Positions 6,045 to 6,533 of a stretch of 6,533 nucleotides of DNA are shown here, piece after piece. Origin of the DNA: Gemmatimonadales bacterium (lineage in GTDB: Bacteria > Gemmatimonadota > Gemmatimonadetes > Palauibacterales > Palauibacteraceae); assembly GCA_030636765.1 (NCBI GenBank), contig DAOVWI010000121.1:1-6533 (forward strand). The letters run 5' to 3'. Position 1 is the first letter of the stretch. Every line of letters begins with the position of its first letter. The position numbers and the translations under genes are program-made. The notes under the pieces were generated by a model. That model was not told where the DNA came from, did no database searches, and saw only the letters and a list, made by a program, of their open reading frames with translations.

Positions 6045-6439
6045 GCGGAGGCTAGCAGCTGGAGAAGCACGTTCCGCGTACGGGGCCCGTCGAACTCGCA
6101 GAAGAAGACACGCTGCCAGCGCCCGAGCTGCAATCGCCCTCCGGACACGACCAGGGTCAGGTCGGGGCCGACGAGCGCGGTCTTGATGTGGGAGTCGGCG
6201 TTGCCTTCGAGATGCCGGTAGCGGCCACTCTTGGGAGCGGCTGACGCGAGCCACTCCTCGATATCACGAGCGACGGCTGGATCGGCACCCTCGTTCACGG
6301 TCAGGCCGCCGGTCGTGTGCGTCGACCAGAGCACACAGAGCCCATCGTCCAGGCCGGCTTCCGTGACCCTCCGCTCTACCTCGAGGGTGATGTCGACGAG
6401 TTCTTCGCGGCTGGTCGTTCGGAGCTCAATCGTTCGCAT
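6041..6439 (-). CDS. yjbQ: YjbQ family protein (UPF0047; secondary thiamine-phosphate synthase type)
   Basis: A complete 132-residue protein, the normal size for this family of small cytosolic trimeric proteins. Signature blocks are REELVDIT (11-18), WSTHTTGGLTVNE (38-50), HLEGNADSHIKTALVG (76-91), GRLQLGRWQRVFFCEFDGPRTR (starting at 101). H41, H76 and H84 and the acidic residues around them are the expected metal/active-site cluster. Weak thiamine-phosphate synthase activity has been reported for members, but the main cellular role is unsettled. ATG 6439 matches the family N-terminus (M-R-T-I-E-L-R-T). No clear ribosome binding site precedes it, so the start may be leaderless or weakly translated. 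It is followed by a gene that overlaps its stop codon by 4 bp. Confidence 0.9.
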   Translation of the reverse strand: MRTIELRTTSREELVDITLEVERRVTEAGLDDGLCVLWSTHTTGGLTVNEGADPAVARDIEEWLASAAPKSGRYRHLEGNADSHIKTALVGPDLTLVVSGGRLQLGRWQRVFFCEFDGPRTRNVLLQLLASA

Positions 6440-6458
6440 GGCACGGCTGAAACTAGAA

Positions 6459-6477
6459 GGCCGGAATCTTCCCGGCC
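6459..6477. repeat. Short GC-rich inverted repeat upstream of yjbQ
   Basis: GGCCGG (6459-6464) and CCGGCC (6472-6477) form a 6-bp stem with a 7-base loop, about 20 bases upstream of the yjbQ start. On the minus strand it is followed by TTCTAGTTT, only a broken T-run, so it is a poor terminator. It may be an operator, a leader hairpin or chance. Confidence 0.3.
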
Positions 6478-6504
6478 ACGTGCGGAGAGGAATAGGGTGG
6501 AACG

Positions 6505-6533
6505 GTGAGCGAGGCTCGGAGCTGGTGGAGCCG
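6505..6533 (+). CDS. Possible first codons of a divergent gene (partial)
   Basis: GTG at 6505 on the plus strand follows purine-rich sequence (GGAGAGGAATAGGGTGG) with a GGGTGG about 4 bases upstream, and reads M-S-E-A-R-S-W-W-S before the window ends. The 65 bases between it and yjbQ would then be a divergent promoter region. Nine codons are too few to name a product or to be sure the gene is real. Confidence 0.25.

Noticed and set aside
6045..6254. N-terminal extension of the small gene into yjbQ
   Set aside because: The extension is out-of-frame yjbQ sequence, rich in Arg and Ala. The GTG overlapping the yjbQ stop is a better start.

Overview
The window comes from a GC-rich, probably didermic bacterium and carries a type IV pilus regulation locus, written almost entirely on the minus strand. 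The pilin has the form seen in environmental lineages such as Gemmatimonadota: IPQFASTKEKAYDASAKSD after the hydrophobic helix, then an 'AGQEAHFSNNNSYW' block. No taxonomic marker gene is present, so this assignment is a low-confidence impression.

Layout, read along the minus strand from right to left. (1) 6439-6041 is a yjbQ-type gene (UPF0047). (2) 6044-5619 is a small unrecognised gene whose GTG start overlaps the yjbQ stop by 4 bp. (3) 5618-5431 is a non-coding, relatively AT-rich stretch with a tandem 10-bp repeat. (4) 5430-3616 encodes a PilS-like membrane histidine kinase. (5) 3619-2252 encodes a PilR-like sigma-54 response regulator, joined to pilS by an ATGA stop/start overlap. (6) 2251-2024 is a regulatory region with a near-consensus sigma-54 promoter (2120-2106) and inverted repeats. 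(7) 2023-1619 encodes a type IV prepilin. (8) 1568-1528 is a very strong intrinsic terminator. (9) 1427-1 is the N-terminal part of a large YfhO-like polytopic membrane protein that continues past the left edge. At the right edge there may be the first codons of a divergent plus-strand gene (6505 onward).

How the genes fit together: PilS should sense a membrane or pilin-related signal and phosphorylate PilR. Phospho-PilR, through its AAA+ domain and Fis-type HTH, should activate sigma-54 RNA polymerase at the promoter just upstream of the pilin gene. All parts of this circuit are visible here: sensor, regulator, promoter and target. The YfhO-like protein belongs to a group linked to lipid-carrier glycosyl transfer, so a role in modifying the pilus or cell surface is possible but unproven. 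The yjbQ pair looks like an unrelated neighbouring transcription unit.

No mobile element, CRISPR array, tRNA or rRNA was seen. The main points worth a second look are the sigma-54 promoter with its overlapping palindrome, the upstream inverted repeats as possible PilR sites, the unrecognised gene coupled to yjbQ, and the repeat-bearing region before pilS. I did not find evidence for a wholly new type of system.
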